From Serratia quinivorans (GTDB taxonomy: Bacteria; Pseudomonadota; Gammaproteobacteria; Enterobacterales; Enterobacteriaceae), in the NCBI GenBank assembly GCA_900457075.1, contig UGYN01000002.1:1736001-1800000 (forward strand): a stretch of DNA of 64,000 nucleotides. The letters are read 5' to 3'. Positions 17,112 to 26,323 of the stretch are shown here, one piece after another (the stretch's first letter is position 1; every line of letters starts with the position of its first letter). Made by a program: the position numbers and the translations under genes. The notes under the pieces were generated by a model. That model was not told the origin of the DNA and did no database searches. It was given only the letters and a program-made list of their open reading frames with translations.

Positions 17112-19820
17112 TCACTGCCAGCCGTAACGGCGCACAAACCAGCCTTTCACACACTGGGTCAGCACCATATAACCGGTCAGGATCAGCACCAGCCATGGGA
17201 AGTAGCCTAGCGGCAACGCCTGCAGCTGCAGGAAACTGGCCAGCGGCGAGAAGGTCAGGCCGATACCGGTGGCGATCACCACCAGGGTCATGATGCACAG
17301 CGGCCACGAAGGACGACTCTGGATAAACGGAATTTTGCGCGTGCGGATCATATGCACAATCAGCGTTTGCGACAGCAGCCCTTCAACGAACCAGCCGGAC
17401 TGGAACAACGTCTGCATTTCCGGCGTATTCGCTTTAAACACCCACCACATCAGGCTAAAGGTCAGCACGTCAAAGATCGAACTGATCGGCCCAAAGAACA
17501 CCATAAAGCGCCCAATATCGCCGGAGTTCCAGCGCTGTGGCTGGGTTATCTGATCGTCATCGACGTTGTCGAACGGAATAGCGACCTGCGAAATGTCATA
17601 CATCAGGTTCTGGATCAGCAGGTGCAGCGGCAACATCGGCAGGAACGGCAAAAAGGCGCTGGCGATCAGCACGCTGAAAACGTTACCGAAGTTAGAGCTG
17701 GCGGTCATTTTGATGTACTTGAGCATATTGGCGAAGGTGCGACGCCCCTCAATCACCCCCTGCTCCAGCACCATCAGGCTTTTTTCCAGCAGGATAATAT
17801 CTGCGGCTTCCTTGGCAATATCCACCGCAGAGTCGACTGAAATCCCGATATCCGCCGCACGCAGCGCTGGGGCATCGTTGATCCCGTCGCCCATAAAACC
17901 GACCACATGGCCCTGTTGGCGCAGCAGCTTGACGATACGTTCCTTATGCAACGGCGTCAGCTTGGCGAACACCGTGGTACGCGCCGCCGCCTGCGCCAGT
18001 TGCTGGTCGTCCATCTGTTCGATTTCACTGCCGCGCAACACATGATCCGCCGCCAGCCCAACGTCTTTACACACCTTGGCCGCCACCAGCTCGTTGTCGC
18101 CGGTGAGGATCTTCACCGTTACACCGCTGTTTTTCAGCGCCGCCAGCGCCGGTGCGGTGCTCTCTTTTGGCGGATCGAGGAAGGCCACATAACCTTCGAG
18201 GATCAGATCCGATTCGTCGGCCACGCCGTATTCATAAGCCTGCGCCGGCAGGATCTTGTTGGCTACCGCCACCACCCGCAGCCCCTGCTGGTTAAGATCG
18301 TCGGTAACGCGCCGAATGCGTGCCAACAACGCCTCGGTCAGCGGGATCACTTGATCTTCCTGCCGCACATGGCTGCAAATCGCCAGCATCTCTTCCAGCG
18401 CGCCCTTGCAGATCAGCTCGTGATACTGCGCGTCTTTGGCCACCACTACCGACATCCGGCGGCGTTCAAAATCAAACGGGATCTCATCCACTTTGTGGTA
18501 ATGCTGCAACGCATCCGGCTGTTGGTTTTGTTCCGCACAGCTCAGCACCGCCACATCGAGCAGGTTTTTCAGCCCGGTCTGGTAGAAGCTGTTCAGCCAG
18601 GCGTAATGCAGCACCCGATCGCTGGCGACGCCAAACACGTCGGTATGGCGCTCCAGCACGATTTTATCCTGGGTCAGGGTGCCGGTTTTATCGGTGCACA
18701 GAATATCCATGGCGCCAAAGTTCTGAATGGCGTCCAGGCGTTTGACGATCACTTTCTGTTTGGACAGTTTCACCGCCCCTCTGGCCAGGGTAGAAGTGAC
18801 AATCATCGGCAGCATTTCCGGGGTCAGCCCCACCGCCACCGACAGCGCGAACAGCGCCGCTTCCCACCAGTCGCCCTTGGTGTAACCGTTGATCAGCAGC
18901 ACAATCGGCGTCATCACCAACATAAAACGGATCAACAACCAACTGACTTTACTGATCCCGCTCTGGAAGGCATTGGGTTGCTGATCCTGACCGATCACGC
19001 GCTGCGCTAGTTGACCGAAGTAGGTGTCACCACCGGTACCGATCACCATCGCCAGCGCGGTGCCACTCACCACGTTGGTGCCCATAAAGCACAGGTTTTG
19101 GCATTCCAGCGGATCTTCTGACTGCTCACGCAGCTCGGCGACTTTCTCCACCGGCAAGGACTCACCGGTCAGCGCCGCCTGGCTGATAAACAGATCCTTT
19201 GCCAACAGCACGCGCAGATCCGCCGGGATCATGTCGCCCGCCGCCAGCTTGATGATGTCGCCCGGCACCAGTTGCGAGATCGGCAGTTCCAGGTGTTCGC
19301 TTTTACCGGTCAGTGCGTCACTACGAATTACTGTAGCGGTATTGCTGACCATGGCTTTCAGCGCATCCGCCGCCTTGTTGGAACGCGCTTCCTGAATGAA
19401 ATTCAGCAGCGTGGATATCACCACCATCAGGGCGATCACCAGTGCCCCGGTCAGATCCTCGGTGGCATAAGAGATCATGCCAAGCGCGGTCAGCAGCAGG
19501 TTGAACGGGTTGCGATAGCAGTGCCACAGGTGCTGCCACCAGGCCTCTTGCTGCTGATCGTCGATAACGTTCTCACCGCAGCGTTCGCGCACCCGCTCCG
19601 CCTCATGGGCGGTTATGCCTTCCGGATGGCTTTGAAAGCGCAGATAAAGCTCGGTGGTGTTCGCGGCAGCGCATTCCAGCCGCTGCTGCGCCAGACCGGC
19701 GGGCAACCCCTGCGCTTTGCCGCCAAGGCCGTCCAACAGGCTGTCACGGTGCACCAAACGGCGCGGTAAATTGCGGCTGAGCAGGCCCAGCAGCTGACGG
19801 GGGATATTTTTTAGTTTCAT
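17112..19820 (-). CDS. mgtA: Magnesium-transporting P-type ATPase
   Basis: This 902-residue P3-type ATPase imports Mg2+ across the inner membrane. Marks include CYRNPFNLLLTALGMISYATED, the TGES actuator loop, the phosphorylation site CTDKTGTLTQD near residue 375, LDPPKES, LTGDNELVA and GDGINDAP. It is close to E. coli MgtA throughout and ends RRYGWQ like it. I start at MKLKN (19820), which follows GAGGTGC; 27 more codons are open upstream but are not conserved. A 200-base leader with the MgtL peptide and a strong hairpin precedes it, and treR diverges beyond. Low Mg2+ (PhoPQ in relatives) is the expected inducer. Confidence 0.95.
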   Translation of the reverse strand: MKLKNIPRQLLGLLSRNLPRRLVHRDSLLDGLGGKAQGLPAGLAQQRLECAAANTTELYLRFQSHPEGITAHEAERVRERCGENVIDDQQQEAWWQHLWHCYRNPFNLLLTALGMISYATEDLTGALVIALMVVISTLLNFIQEARSNKAADALKAMVSNTATVIRSDALTGKSEHLELPISQLVPGDIIKLAAGDMIPADLRVLLAKDLFISQAALTGESLPVEKVAELREQSEDPLECQNLCFMGTNVVSGTALAMVIGTGGDTYFGQLAQRVIGQDQQPNAFQSGISKVSWLLIRFMLVMTPIVLLINGYTKGDWWEAALFALSVAVGLTPEMLPMIVTSTLARGAVKLSKQKVIVKRLDAIQNFGAMDILCTDKTGTLTQDKIVLERHTDVFGVASDRVLHYAWLNSFYQTGLKNLLDVAVLSCAEQNQQPDALQHYHKVDEIPFDFERRRMSVVVAKDAQYHELICKGALEEMLAICSHVRQEDQVIPLTEALLARIRRVTDDLNQQGLRVVAVANKILPAQAYEYGVADESDLILEGYVAFLDPPKESTAPALAALKNSGVTVKILTGDNELVAAKVCKDVGLAADHVLRGSEIEQMDDQQLAQAAARTTVFAKLTPLHKERIVKLLRQQGHVVGFMGDGINDAPALRAADIGISVDSAVDIAKEAADIILLEKSLMVLEQGVIEGRRTFANMLKYIKMTASSNFGNVFSVLIASAFLPFLPMLPLHLLIQNLMYDISQVAIPFDNVDDDQITQPQRWNSGDIGRFMVFFGPISSIFDVLTFSLMWWVFKANTPEMQTLFQSGWFVEGLLSQTLIVHMIRTRKIPFIQSRPSWPLCIMTLVVIATGIGLTFSPLASFLQLQALPLGYFPWLVLILTGYMVLTQCVKGWFVRRYGWQ

Positions 19821-19989
19821 TTTTTTGCACCTCGTCGCCCATTGCCTCACGGCAGCGGGTGAACGCGGGATCGCCCCCGGCCAGGCTTTCGGACACGCCA
19901 AAAAGCCTCTGCCGGGGCAGATCCTTGTCTTTTTTTATAGCAGCAGGAGCGAACGACGGGCGCGCGCTACCGGTTACCGTTTATTACTT

Positions 19990-20032
19990 CCCCGGTAAAA
20001 CAGCAGCGCAAAGCGGGCAGGTTTTACCGGGG
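19990..20032 (-). promoter_or_regulatory. mgtA leader hairpin overlapping the end of mgtL
   Basis: A perfect 12-bp stem is formed by CCCCGGTAAAAC (19990-20001) and GTTTTACCGGGG (20021-20032). On the transcribed strand the first arm contains the last MgtL codons and its stop. A ribosome finishing MgtL would cover this arm, so translation and hairpin formation exclude each other. That is the logic expected of the mgtA leader; the structure itself is read directly. Confidence 0.7.
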
Positions 20033-20071
20033 AGCCGAGTCAGGGTCTAACGGGGTCGGATCGGGATCCAT
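20024..20071 (-). CDS. mgtL: MgtL, proline-rich leader peptide of mgtA
   Basis: The 15-residue peptide MDPDPTPLDPDSAPR is preceded by ACCGGAGGTT with good spacing. Salmonella MgtL also opens with an acidic-proline run (MEPDPTP). In that organism slow translation of the proline codons, or destabilisation of ribosomes on the Asp/Glu-Pro run in low Mg2+, lets transcription proceed into mgtA. This peptide has four prolines plus an Asp-Pro repeat and lies about 200 bases before mgtA on the same strand, so the assignment is strong despite its size. Confidence 0.8.
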   Translation of the reverse strand: MDPDPTPLDPDSAPR

Positions 20072-20147
20072 AGGGTTGATAACCTCCGGTAATGAAAAGA
20101 TCGAACGACAAGAGCGGCCGTTCAGCGCGGTACGTAAATCCCTGCAT

Positions 20148-20201
20148 TAGCCTATAGCTTTCAAGCTGGTCGCCTGGCTGCAACTTGAAAGATGACGGAT
20201 A
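20148..20201. repeat. Short ERIC-like element (both ends, core deleted)
   Basis: About 54 bases hold the two termini of the element at 39149-39349 placed almost back to back: TATCCGTCATCTTTCAAG at one side and CTTGAAAGCTATAGGCTA at the other, read on the minus strand. The central ERIC sequence is absent. It lies in the treR-mgtL gap and may be in the mgtA 5' leader or promoter region. Confidence 0.7.
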
Positions 20202-20296
20202 CAGCGCCAAGATCCGTTGCGGAAAATAGGCTATGCTGACGGGCATTCAGCGTAGGCCGCCAGTTTACGCCTTTTAACCTCAATGAAAATTAAACC

Positions 20297-21244
20297 ATGC
20301 AAAACCGGCTGACCATCAAGGACATCGCACGCCTGAGCGGCGTAGGTAAATCCACCGTATCACGCGTGTTGAACAACGAAGGCAGCGTGAGCCCGCAGAC
20401 CCGCGAACGGGTGGAAGCGGTGATCCGTCAGCAGGGGTTCACCCCCTCAAAGTCTGCTCGCGCCATGCGCGGCCAGAGCGACAAAGTGGTCGGCATTATC
20501 GTTTCCCGTCTCGACTCTCCGTCTGAAAACCAGGCGGTACGCACCATGTTGCCACTGCTGTATCAGCACGGCTTCGACCCGATCGTGATGGAAAGCCAGT
20601 TCGAGACCCGGCTGGTGGAAGAGCATTTGCACGTTCTGCAACAGCGTAATGTCGACGGAGTGATCCTGTTCGGTTTCACCGGCCTGACGGCGGCCATGCT
20701 CAGCCCATGGCAGGATAAAATGGTGGTACTGGCACGCGAATACGAGGGGTTTTCTTCGGTTTGCTACGACGACGACGGTGCCGTGCGGCTGCTGATGGAA
20801 CGCCTGCAGCAACAGGGCCACCGGCATATCGGCTACCTGGGGGTGCAACTGTCGGATGCCACCACCGGTATGCGCCGCCACCAGGCCTATCTCGACGCCT
20901 GCCGGCAACAGCAGATTAGCCCAAGCGTGGCGCTGGGCGAACTGAGCTATCAGAGCGGTTTCCAACTGGCTGCCTCGGTCATCGCCCCGCAAACCACTGC
21001 GCTGGTGTGCGCCTCCGACACTATCGCCCTGGGTGCGATCAAATACCTGCAACAGCAGCATATTGCCCCGCTGCAAGTGTGCGGCATCGGCAACACGCCG
21101 CTGCTAAACTTCCTGTTCCCCGAGACGTTTTCGGTTGATCTGGGCTACGGCACGGCCGGGCTGCAGGCCGCACAACAGCTGCTGGGCCAGCTCAGCGGCG
21201 AACAGGGCATCCGCCAGATCATCGTACCCAGCCAACTCTCCTGA
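20297..21244 (+). CDS. treR: Trehalose operon repressor TreR
   Basis: This 315-residue LacI-family repressor has the helix-turn-helix LTIKDIARLSGVGKSTVSRVLNNEG and a periplasmic-binding-like effector domain from about residue 65. The GKSTVSRVLN recognition helix and the phrase DGVILFGFTGL fit TreR. In E. coli the effector is trehalose 6-phosphate. It precedes treB by 333 bp, in which a perfect palindromic operator is present. The treR-treB-treC order matches the enterobacterial locus. Confidence 0.93.
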   Translation: MQNRLTIKDIARLSGVGKSTVSRVLNNEGSVSPQTRERVEAVIRQQGFTPSKSARAMRGQSDKVVGIIVSRLDSPSENQAVRTMLPLLYQHGFDPIVMESQFETRLVEEHLHVLQQRNVDGVILFGFTGLTAAMLSPWQDKMVVLAREYEGFSSVCYDDDGAVRLLMERLQQQGHRHIGYLGVQLSDATTGMRRHQAYLDACRQQQISPSVALGELSYQSGFQLAASVIAPQTTALVCASDTIALGAIKYLQQQHIAPLQVCGIGNTPLLNFLFPETFSVDLGYGTAGLQAAQQLLGQLSGEQGIRQIIVPSQLS

Positions 21245-21577
21245 CGGCGGGTGGGGTTAGGTGCTGTGATAGCCGCCCCTCAAGGCCGTCCGTCATAGCC
21301 ATCATGGACTAATGAATCGCGCTAATTTCAATCAACTTATTGATTGTTAAGGGTGACAGTATAGCCGCCAATGCGCTTGTTCAAGAAAATATTACCGGAT
21401 GTTTCGGCCGGCTCGCAAAATTCCCTGTTGGATAAATGGTCATTTTTTTATCGTTTTGTGATCCTCGCCCCAAACCGGGAACGTTCCCATTCCATAAAAA
21501 AAGCGGAGTGACTAAGCTTTGATCATTACTCCGACAACACCTCTGCGGCAGTCCCATACCAAGAAAGGTATCTAATA
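21245..21577 (+). promoter_or_regulatory. treR-treB intergenic region with the treBC control site
   Basis: The region contains the TreR-like operator at 21477-21488 and, just upstream, TTTTGTGATCC (about 21454-21464), a CRP half-site without a good second half. AAGAAAGGTATC before ATG 21578 serves as the ribosome-binding site. No small gene or RNA was recognised in the remainder. Confidence 0.5.
21477..21488. promoter_or_regulatory. Probable TreR operator
   Basis: GGGAACGTTCCC is a perfect 12-bp palindrome with the central CG dyad typical of LacI-family operators. It lies about 90 bases before treB and next to its repressor gene. Confidence 0.75.
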
Positions 21578-22993
21578 ATGAGCAAAGTAAAACAGCAGGA
21601 TATCGATCGCCTGATTGTGCTGGTGGGCGGGCGCGAGAATATCGCTACCGTTAGCCACTGCATTACCAGGCTGCGTTTTGTTCTCAATGACCCAGCTCTG
21701 GCCAAACCGAAAGAAATCGAAGAGTTGCCGATGGTCAAAGGCTGCTTCACCAACGCCGGTCAGTTCCAGGTAGTGATCGGCCCTGAGGTCGGGGATTACT
21801 ACCAGGCCCTGATCGCCACCACCGGCGTCAATGAAGCCGACAAAGAGCAGGCCAAAGTCGCGGCACGCCAGAACATGACCTGGAGCGAACGCGCCATCTC
21901 GCACTTCGCCGAAATCTTCTTCCCGCTGCTGCCGGCGTTGATCAGCGGCGGTTTGATCCTCGGCTTCCGCAACGTCATCGGCGACATCCCGATGTCCGGC
22001 GGCCAAACGCTGGCGCAGATGCATCCGGCGTGGAAAACCATCTACGACTTCTTGTGGTTGCTCGGTGAAGCCATCTTCATGTTCCTGCCGGTCGCCATTT
22101 GCTGGTCAACGGTGAAAAAAATGGGCGGTACGCCGGTACTCGGCATCGTGCTGGGTATCACGCTGGTGTCCCCGCAGTTGATGAACTCCTATCAGCTCGG
22201 CCAGCAGATCCCGGAAGTGTGGAACTTCGGTTGGTTCACCATTCAGAAAGTCGGCTATCAGGCGCAGGTGATCCCTTCCATGCTGGCCGGTATGGCGCTG
22301 GGCTGGATTGAGACCCGCTTGAAAAAGATCGTGCCGGATTACCTGTATCTGGTGGTGGTGCCGGTGGTTTCCCTGCTGCTGGCGGTGTTCCTGGCGCACG
22401 CATTTATCGGGCCGTTCGGCCGCATGATTGGCGACGGGGTAGCCTGGGCGGTGAAAGCCGTGATGACCGGCAGCTTCGCACCTATTGGCGCCGCGCTGTT
22501 TGGCTTCCTGTATGCACCGCTGGTGATTACCGGCGTGCATCAGACCACGCTGGCCATCGATATGCAGATGATCCAGAGCATGGGCGGCACCCCGGTCTGG
22601 CCACTGATCGCACTGTCCAACATTGCGCAGGCCTCGGCGGTGCTGGGCATTATTATTGTCAGCCGCAAGGCCAACGAACGTGAAATCTCGGTGCCGGCGG
22701 CCATCTCCGCCTACCTCGGCGTCACCGAACCGGCGATGTACGGGATCAACCTGAAATACCGTTTCCCAATGCTGTGCGCAATGATTGGCTCCGCCTTCGC
22801 CGGGCTGATCTGCGGCCTGGACGGCGTGATGGCTAACGGTATCGGCGTCGGTGGTTTGCCGGGCATTCTGTCGATCAAACCGCAGTTCTGGATGATTTAC
22901 ACGGTGGCGATCCTGGTGGCGGTGGTGATCCCACTGGTACTGACCATCATGGTTTACAAACGCAAGGCCAGCCGCGGTGAGCTGCCGGTCTGA
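21578..22993 (+). CDS. treB: Trehalose-specific PTS enzyme IIBC
   Basis: The 471-residue inner-membrane protein takes up trehalose and phosphorylates it to trehalose 6-phosphate. The EIIB domain occupies about 1-90 with phosphoacceptor Cys28 in VSHCITRLRF. The EIIC domain from about 110 has some ten hydrophobic segments, including GIVLGITLVSPQLMNSYQLG and TGVHQTTLAIDMQMI. The EIIA function must come from the general glucose EIIA, as in E. coli. It is followed 45 bp later by treC, with a REP-like palindrome in the gap. Confidence 0.95.
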   Translation: MSKVKQQDIDRLIVLVGGRENIATVSHCITRLRFVLNDPALAKPKEIEELPMVKGCFTNAGQFQVVIGPEVGDYYQALIATTGVNEADKEQAKVAARQNMTWSERAISHFAEIFFPLLPALISGGLILGFRNVIGDIPMSGGQTLAQMHPAWKTIYDFLWLLGEAIFMFLPVAICWSTVKKMGGTPVLGIVLGITLVSPQLMNSYQLGQQIPEVWNFGWFTIQKVGYQAQVIPSMLAGMALGWIETRLKKIVPDYLYLVVVPVVSLLLAVFLAHAFIGPFGRMIGDGVAWAVKAVMTGSFAPIGAALFGFLYAPLVITGVHQTTLAIDMQMIQSMGGTPVWPLIALSNIAQASAVLGIIIVSRKANEREISVPAAISAYLGVTEPAMYGINLKYRFPMLCAMIGSAFAGLICGLDGVMANGIGVGGLPGILSIKPQFWMIYTVAILVAVVIPLVLTIMVYKRKASRGELPV

Positions 22994-23000
22994 TTGAAAT

Positions 23001-23024
23001 GTAGGGGCCCGGTACGACGGGCCT
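23001..23024 (+). repeat. GTAG-type extragenic palindrome between treB and treC
   Basis: GTAG followed by GGGCCCG-gtacga-CGGGCC forms a short hairpin 8 bases after the treB stop and 15 bases before treC. It resembles REP elements headed by GTAG and could set treB/treC mRNA stability. Confidence 0.55.
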
Positions 23025-23038
23025 ATTAAGGTATTTAT

Positions 23039-24703
23039 ATGAGCAATCCAATCCCCTGGTGGCAGAACGGCGTCATCTATCAAATCTATCCGAAGAGTTT
23101 TCAGGACAGCACCGGTAACGGCTACGGCGATCTGGCCGGTGTGACGGAGCGGCTGGACTACCTGCAGGAACTGGGCATCGACGCCATTTGGCTGACGCCG
23201 GTGTATGTCTCGCCGCAGGTGGACAACGGTTATGACGTGGCAGACTACTGCGCCATCGATCCTGCCTACGGCACCATGGAGGATTTTGATCGGCTGATTG
23301 CCGCCGCCCACCAGCGCAGCATCCGCATCGTGATGGATATGGTGTTCAACCACACTTCGACCGAACACCCGTGGTTTAAAGCCTCGCAGGATCCTGAAAG
23401 CCCGTTCCGCCAGTTTTATGTCTGGCGCGACGGTGAAGGCGATGCCCTGCCGAACAACTGGCGCTCCAAGTTTGGCGGCAACGCCTGGCAGTGGCACGCC
23501 GACAGTGGCCAGTATTATCTGCACCTGTTTGCCACCGAGCAGGCAGATCTCAACTGGGAGCACCCACCGGTGCGCGAAGAGCTGAAGAAGGTTTGTCAGT
23601 TCTGGGCCGACAAAGGCGTCGACGGTCTGCGCCTGGACGTGATCAACCTGGTCTCCAAACAGCAGGATTTCCCGTCCGATAACCTGGGCGATGGCCGCCG
23701 TTTCTACACCGATGGCCCACGCATTCATGAATTTCTGCAGGAAATGAGCCGCGACGTGTTTCAGCCGCGTGGCCTGATGACCGTCGGTGAAATGTCCTCC
23801 ACCACGCTGGAACATTGCCGGCAGTACGCGGCGCAAAGCGGCGAAGAGCTGTCGATGACTTTCAACTTCCACCACCTGAAGGTGGACTATGCCGGCGGCG
23901 AAAAATGGACGCTGGCGGCGCCGAATTACGTCGAACTCAAACAGATTTTCAGCCATTGGCAGCAAGGCATGCACAATCAGGCGTGGAACGCGCTGTTTTG
24001 GTGTAACCACGATCAGCCACGTATCGTTTCACGCTTCAGTGACGAGGGTGAACTGCGGGTGCCGGCCGCCAAGATGCTGGCGATGGTGCTGCATGGCATG
24101 CAGGGCACGCCTTATATTTATCAGGGCGAAGAGATCGGCATGACCAATCCGGGCTTTAACTCCATAGAACAGTATCGCGATGTGGAAAGCCTGAACATGT
24201 ACGCCGAACTCAGCGCGCAGGGGAAAAGTGACGCCGAGCTGCTGGCGATCCTGGCCAGCAAATCCCGCGATAACGGCCGCACGCCAATGCAGTGGAGTAG
24301 CGCGCCAAACGCCGGTTTCACCCAGGGCACGCCGTGGATTAGTTGTGCGGAAAACTATCCGCAGATCAACGCCGAAGCGGCGCTGGCCGATCTGGATTCG
24401 GTGTTTTACGCCTATCGTCAGTTAATCACCCTGCGCAAACAGTACCCACTGCTGACCCACGGTGACTACCGTGACCTGGCCCCTGCTCACCCGGCGTTGT
24501 GGTGCTATCAACGCAGCTGGAATGGCCAGCGCCTGCTGGTGGTGGCCAACCTCAGCCGCGAGCCGCTTGCCTGGCAGGCCGAAGGTGTGGAGCCGTCTGC
24601 TTTATGGCGGCCGCTGATGGGCAACTACGCCGACGCCCCAGCCCAGCCGCAGGCCACCAGCTTACGCCCGTTCGAAGCGGTGTGGTGGTTGCTGGAAGAC
24701 TAA
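23039..24703 (+). CDS. treC: Trehalose-6-phosphate hydrolase
   Basis: This 554-residue cytoplasmic GH13 enzyme splits trehalose 6-phosphate into glucose and glucose 6-phosphate. The four conserved regions are visible: DMVFNHTS, GLRLDVINLV (nucleophile aspartate), TVGEMSS (acid/base glutamate) and FWCNHDQPR. The N-terminus WWQNGVIYQIYPKSFQDSTG is characteristic. It forms an operon with treB under TreR. Length matches the family. Confidence 0.96.
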   Translation: MSNPIPWWQNGVIYQIYPKSFQDSTGNGYGDLAGVTERLDYLQELGIDAIWLTPVYVSPQVDNGYDVADYCAIDPAYGTMEDFDRLIAAAHQRSIRIVMDMVFNHTSTEHPWFKASQDPESPFRQFYVWRDGEGDALPNNWRSKFGGNAWQWHADSGQYYLHLFATEQADLNWEHPPVREELKKVCQFWADKGVDGLRLDVINLVSKQQDFPSDNLGDGRRFYTDGPRIHEFLQEMSRDVFQPRGLMTVGEMSSTTLEHCRQYAAQSGEELSMTFNFHHLKVDYAGGEKWTLAAPNYVELKQIFSHWQQGMHNQAWNALFWCNHDQPRIVSRFSDEGELRVPAAKMLAMVLHGMQGTPYIYQGEEIGMTNPGFNSIEQYRDVESLNMYAELSAQGKSDAELLAILASKSRDNGRTPMQWSSAPNAGFTQGTPWISCAENYPQINAEAALADLDSVFYAYRQLITLRKQYPLLTHGDYRDLAPAHPALWCYQRSWNGQRLLVVANLSREPLAWQAEGVEPSALWRPLMGNYADAPAQPQATSLRPFEAVWWLLED

Positions 24704-24707
24704 TGCT

Positions 24708-24734
24708 GTCGGGGCGTGGCCGGCTGCGCCCTAC
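24708..24734 (-). repeat. GTAG-type extragenic palindrome after treC
   Basis: Read on the minus strand, GTAGGGCGCAGCCGGCCACG and CCCCGAC form an imperfect hairpin between the convergent ends of treC and the oxidoreductase gene. The GTAG head contributes the TAG stop of that oxidoreductase gene. Confidence 0.5.
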
Positions 24735-25255
24735 AGTTTTTTCAGCAGCTCCACCACGCCGGCAGCCTCTTGCGCCAGACGTTCATCGCTCATATCAAAC
24801 ACCCCCTGCACCAGATGCGGCGGCAGGTAATCCATGCCGGTCAGATTGGCCACCGCATGGAACGGGCGCAGCAAATCTGCCACCGGATAACGGTTATAAC
24901 CTGCTGGCGTATAAGCCTGCTGATTGCCGCCGGTAGTGACCACCAGTTGCAGCGGTTTACCCTGCAGTTGGGTGCCTTCGCTGCCGTAGGCGAAACCGTG
25001 GGTTAATACCGCGTCCTGCCATTCACTGAGGATCGCCGGGGAGCTGTACCAGTAGAATGGGAACAGCATCACCACCGCATCATGGCCCTGCAGCAACTCC
25101 TGCTCGCGCACCACGTCGATTTGATAGTCCGGGTAGGTACGCATCAGTTCGTGAATAGTCACGTTCGGCAAAGGACGTAGGGCTTCGATCAACGCTTTGT
25201 TGATCCGTGAGTCATCGGGAAAACGGTGGGCGGTTAACACTAAAATGCGCGACAT
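24731..25255 (-). CDS. NAD(P)H:quinone oxidoreductase-like flavoprotein (KefF/MdaB fold)
   Basis: The 174-residue protein has the flavodoxin-like fold of NAD(P)H dehydrogenase (quinone) proteins. It begins SRILVLTAHRFPDDSRINKAL, followed by VVMLFPFYWYSSPAILSEWQD and LVVTTGGNQQAYTPAGYNRY, both typical of this family. It likely uses FMN and NAD(P)H to reduce quinones by two electrons. The ATG at 25255 is chosen because AAGAGATCC-like spacing precedes it and the fold starts there; 33 upstream codons are not conserved. It diverges from the LysR gene at 25360, which probably controls it. Confidence 0.85.
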   Translation of the reverse strand: MSRILVLTAHRFPDDSRINKALIEALRPLPNVTIHELMRTYPDYQIDVVREQELLQGHDAVVMLFPFYWYSSPAILSEWQDAVLTHGFAYGSEGTQLQGKPLQLVVTTGGNQQAYTPAGYNRYPVADLLRPFHAVANLTGMDYLPPHLVQGVFDMSDERLAQEAAGVVELLKKL

Positions 25256-25359
25256 AAGAGATCCTTGATTTAAATTTGATATCGCATTTTTCCATTTCTC
25301 ACGCGCCGGGTGTAGGCTGTTAGTTGTCACTTTAATTTCAACCGAAAGTATCAACCACT

Positions 25360-26268
25360 ATGTCGCTGCCCTTTGATGTGCACCGCCTGCTGCCGGCCTT
25401 CCTTGCTGCCGCCCAGGCGCAGAACTTTTCCGCCGCCGCACGTCAATTGGGCGTCACGCCAGCGGCCATCAGCAAGAATATCCGCGTGCTGGAAGAAAAA
25501 CTGGCGCTGCGGCTGTTCCAGCGTAACACCCACAACGTGGTGCTGACCGATGAAGGCAAGGCGCTGTTGCAACAGGTAGCGCCGTTGTGGCAGGCACTGT
25601 CCGCCACGCTGGAAACCGCCGGCAGCGCGCAACAAGCCCCTTCCGGTACGGTGCGCGTCAGCATGATCCCGGGTTTCGGCCGCCAGATGCTGATGCCATT
25701 GATCCCGCAGTTCCTTGAACGCTACCCGCAGATCGACCTGGATCTTTCGCTGGATGCGCGGGTGGTCAATCTGGTGGGGGAAGGTTTTGATGTGGGGATC
25801 GGCAGCCGGGTCGATCCCGACAGCCGGTTGGTGGCGCGATCCTTGTACCCGATGCAGATGGTGTTGGCGGCCTCGCCCGGCTATCTGGCGCAGCACGGCA
25901 TACCGCAGGATCCGCAAGATCTGTTGCAGCACAACTGCCTGTTGCATCGCAACCCGGCCACCGGTCGCAGCGTAAAATGGCCGCTGCAACAACAGGGCGA
26001 AGCCAAAACGCTGGAGCTGCAGGGCCGTCTGGTAGCCAGCCGTCCGGAAATGCTGCTGGATGCGGCGCTGGCCGGGCTGGGCATCGTCTGCCTGGCCCGT
26101 TGGTACGCAGAGCATCATTTTGCACAAGGCACCCTGCAGCCGGTTCTGGCGGATTGCTGGCCGCGGCCGACCCAGCTGTGGCTGTACTATGCCTCCGCCG
26201 ATCTGCCGCCGCGGGTGCGCGTCTGGGTTGAGTTCCTGCTCGAGCATTTCCGTCACCGCCCGGCCTGA
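25360..26268 (+). CDS. LysR-family transcriptional regulator
   Basis: This 302-residue regulator has an N-terminal winged helix (FLAAAQAQNFSAAARQLGVTPAAISKNIRVLEEKL) and a substrate-binding domain from about residue 90. The sequence LFQRNTHNVVLTDEGKALL is typical of the CrgA-like group. It diverges from the quinone oxidoreductase gene across about 105 bases, an arrangement that usually means it regulates its neighbour. The effector is not predictable. Confidence 0.88.
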   Translation: MSLPFDVHRLLPAFLAAAQAQNFSAAARQLGVTPAAISKNIRVLEEKLALRLFQRNTHNVVLTDEGKALLQQVAPLWQALSATLETAGSAQQAPSGTVRVSMIPGFGRQMLMPLIPQFLERYPQIDLDLSLDARVVNLVGEGFDVGIGSRVDPDSRLVARSLYPMQMVLAASPGYLAQHGIPQDPQDLLQHNCLLHRNPATGRSVKWPLQQQGEAKTLELQGRLVASRPEMLLDAALAGLGIVCLARWYAEHHFAQGTLQPVLADCWPRPTQLWLYYASADLPPRVRVWVEFLLEHFRHRPA

Positions 26269-26323
26269 GTTTTCAGGCCAAAAATTCAGGCTTGTACAGC
26301 TAACGCCCGCTCTTTCCATTTCC

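Noticed and set aside
20202..20296. PhoP box for mgtA in GGTTTAATTTTCATTGAGGTTAA (minus strand)
   Set aside because: The two half-sites are 17 bases apart rather than the 11 expected, and they overlap the treR start region.
22106..24010. A 634-codon open frame on the minus strand across treB and treC
   Set aside because: Product is His/Gln/Arg-rich with no recognisable domain, and both treB and treC are clearly real. It is a high-GC shadow.
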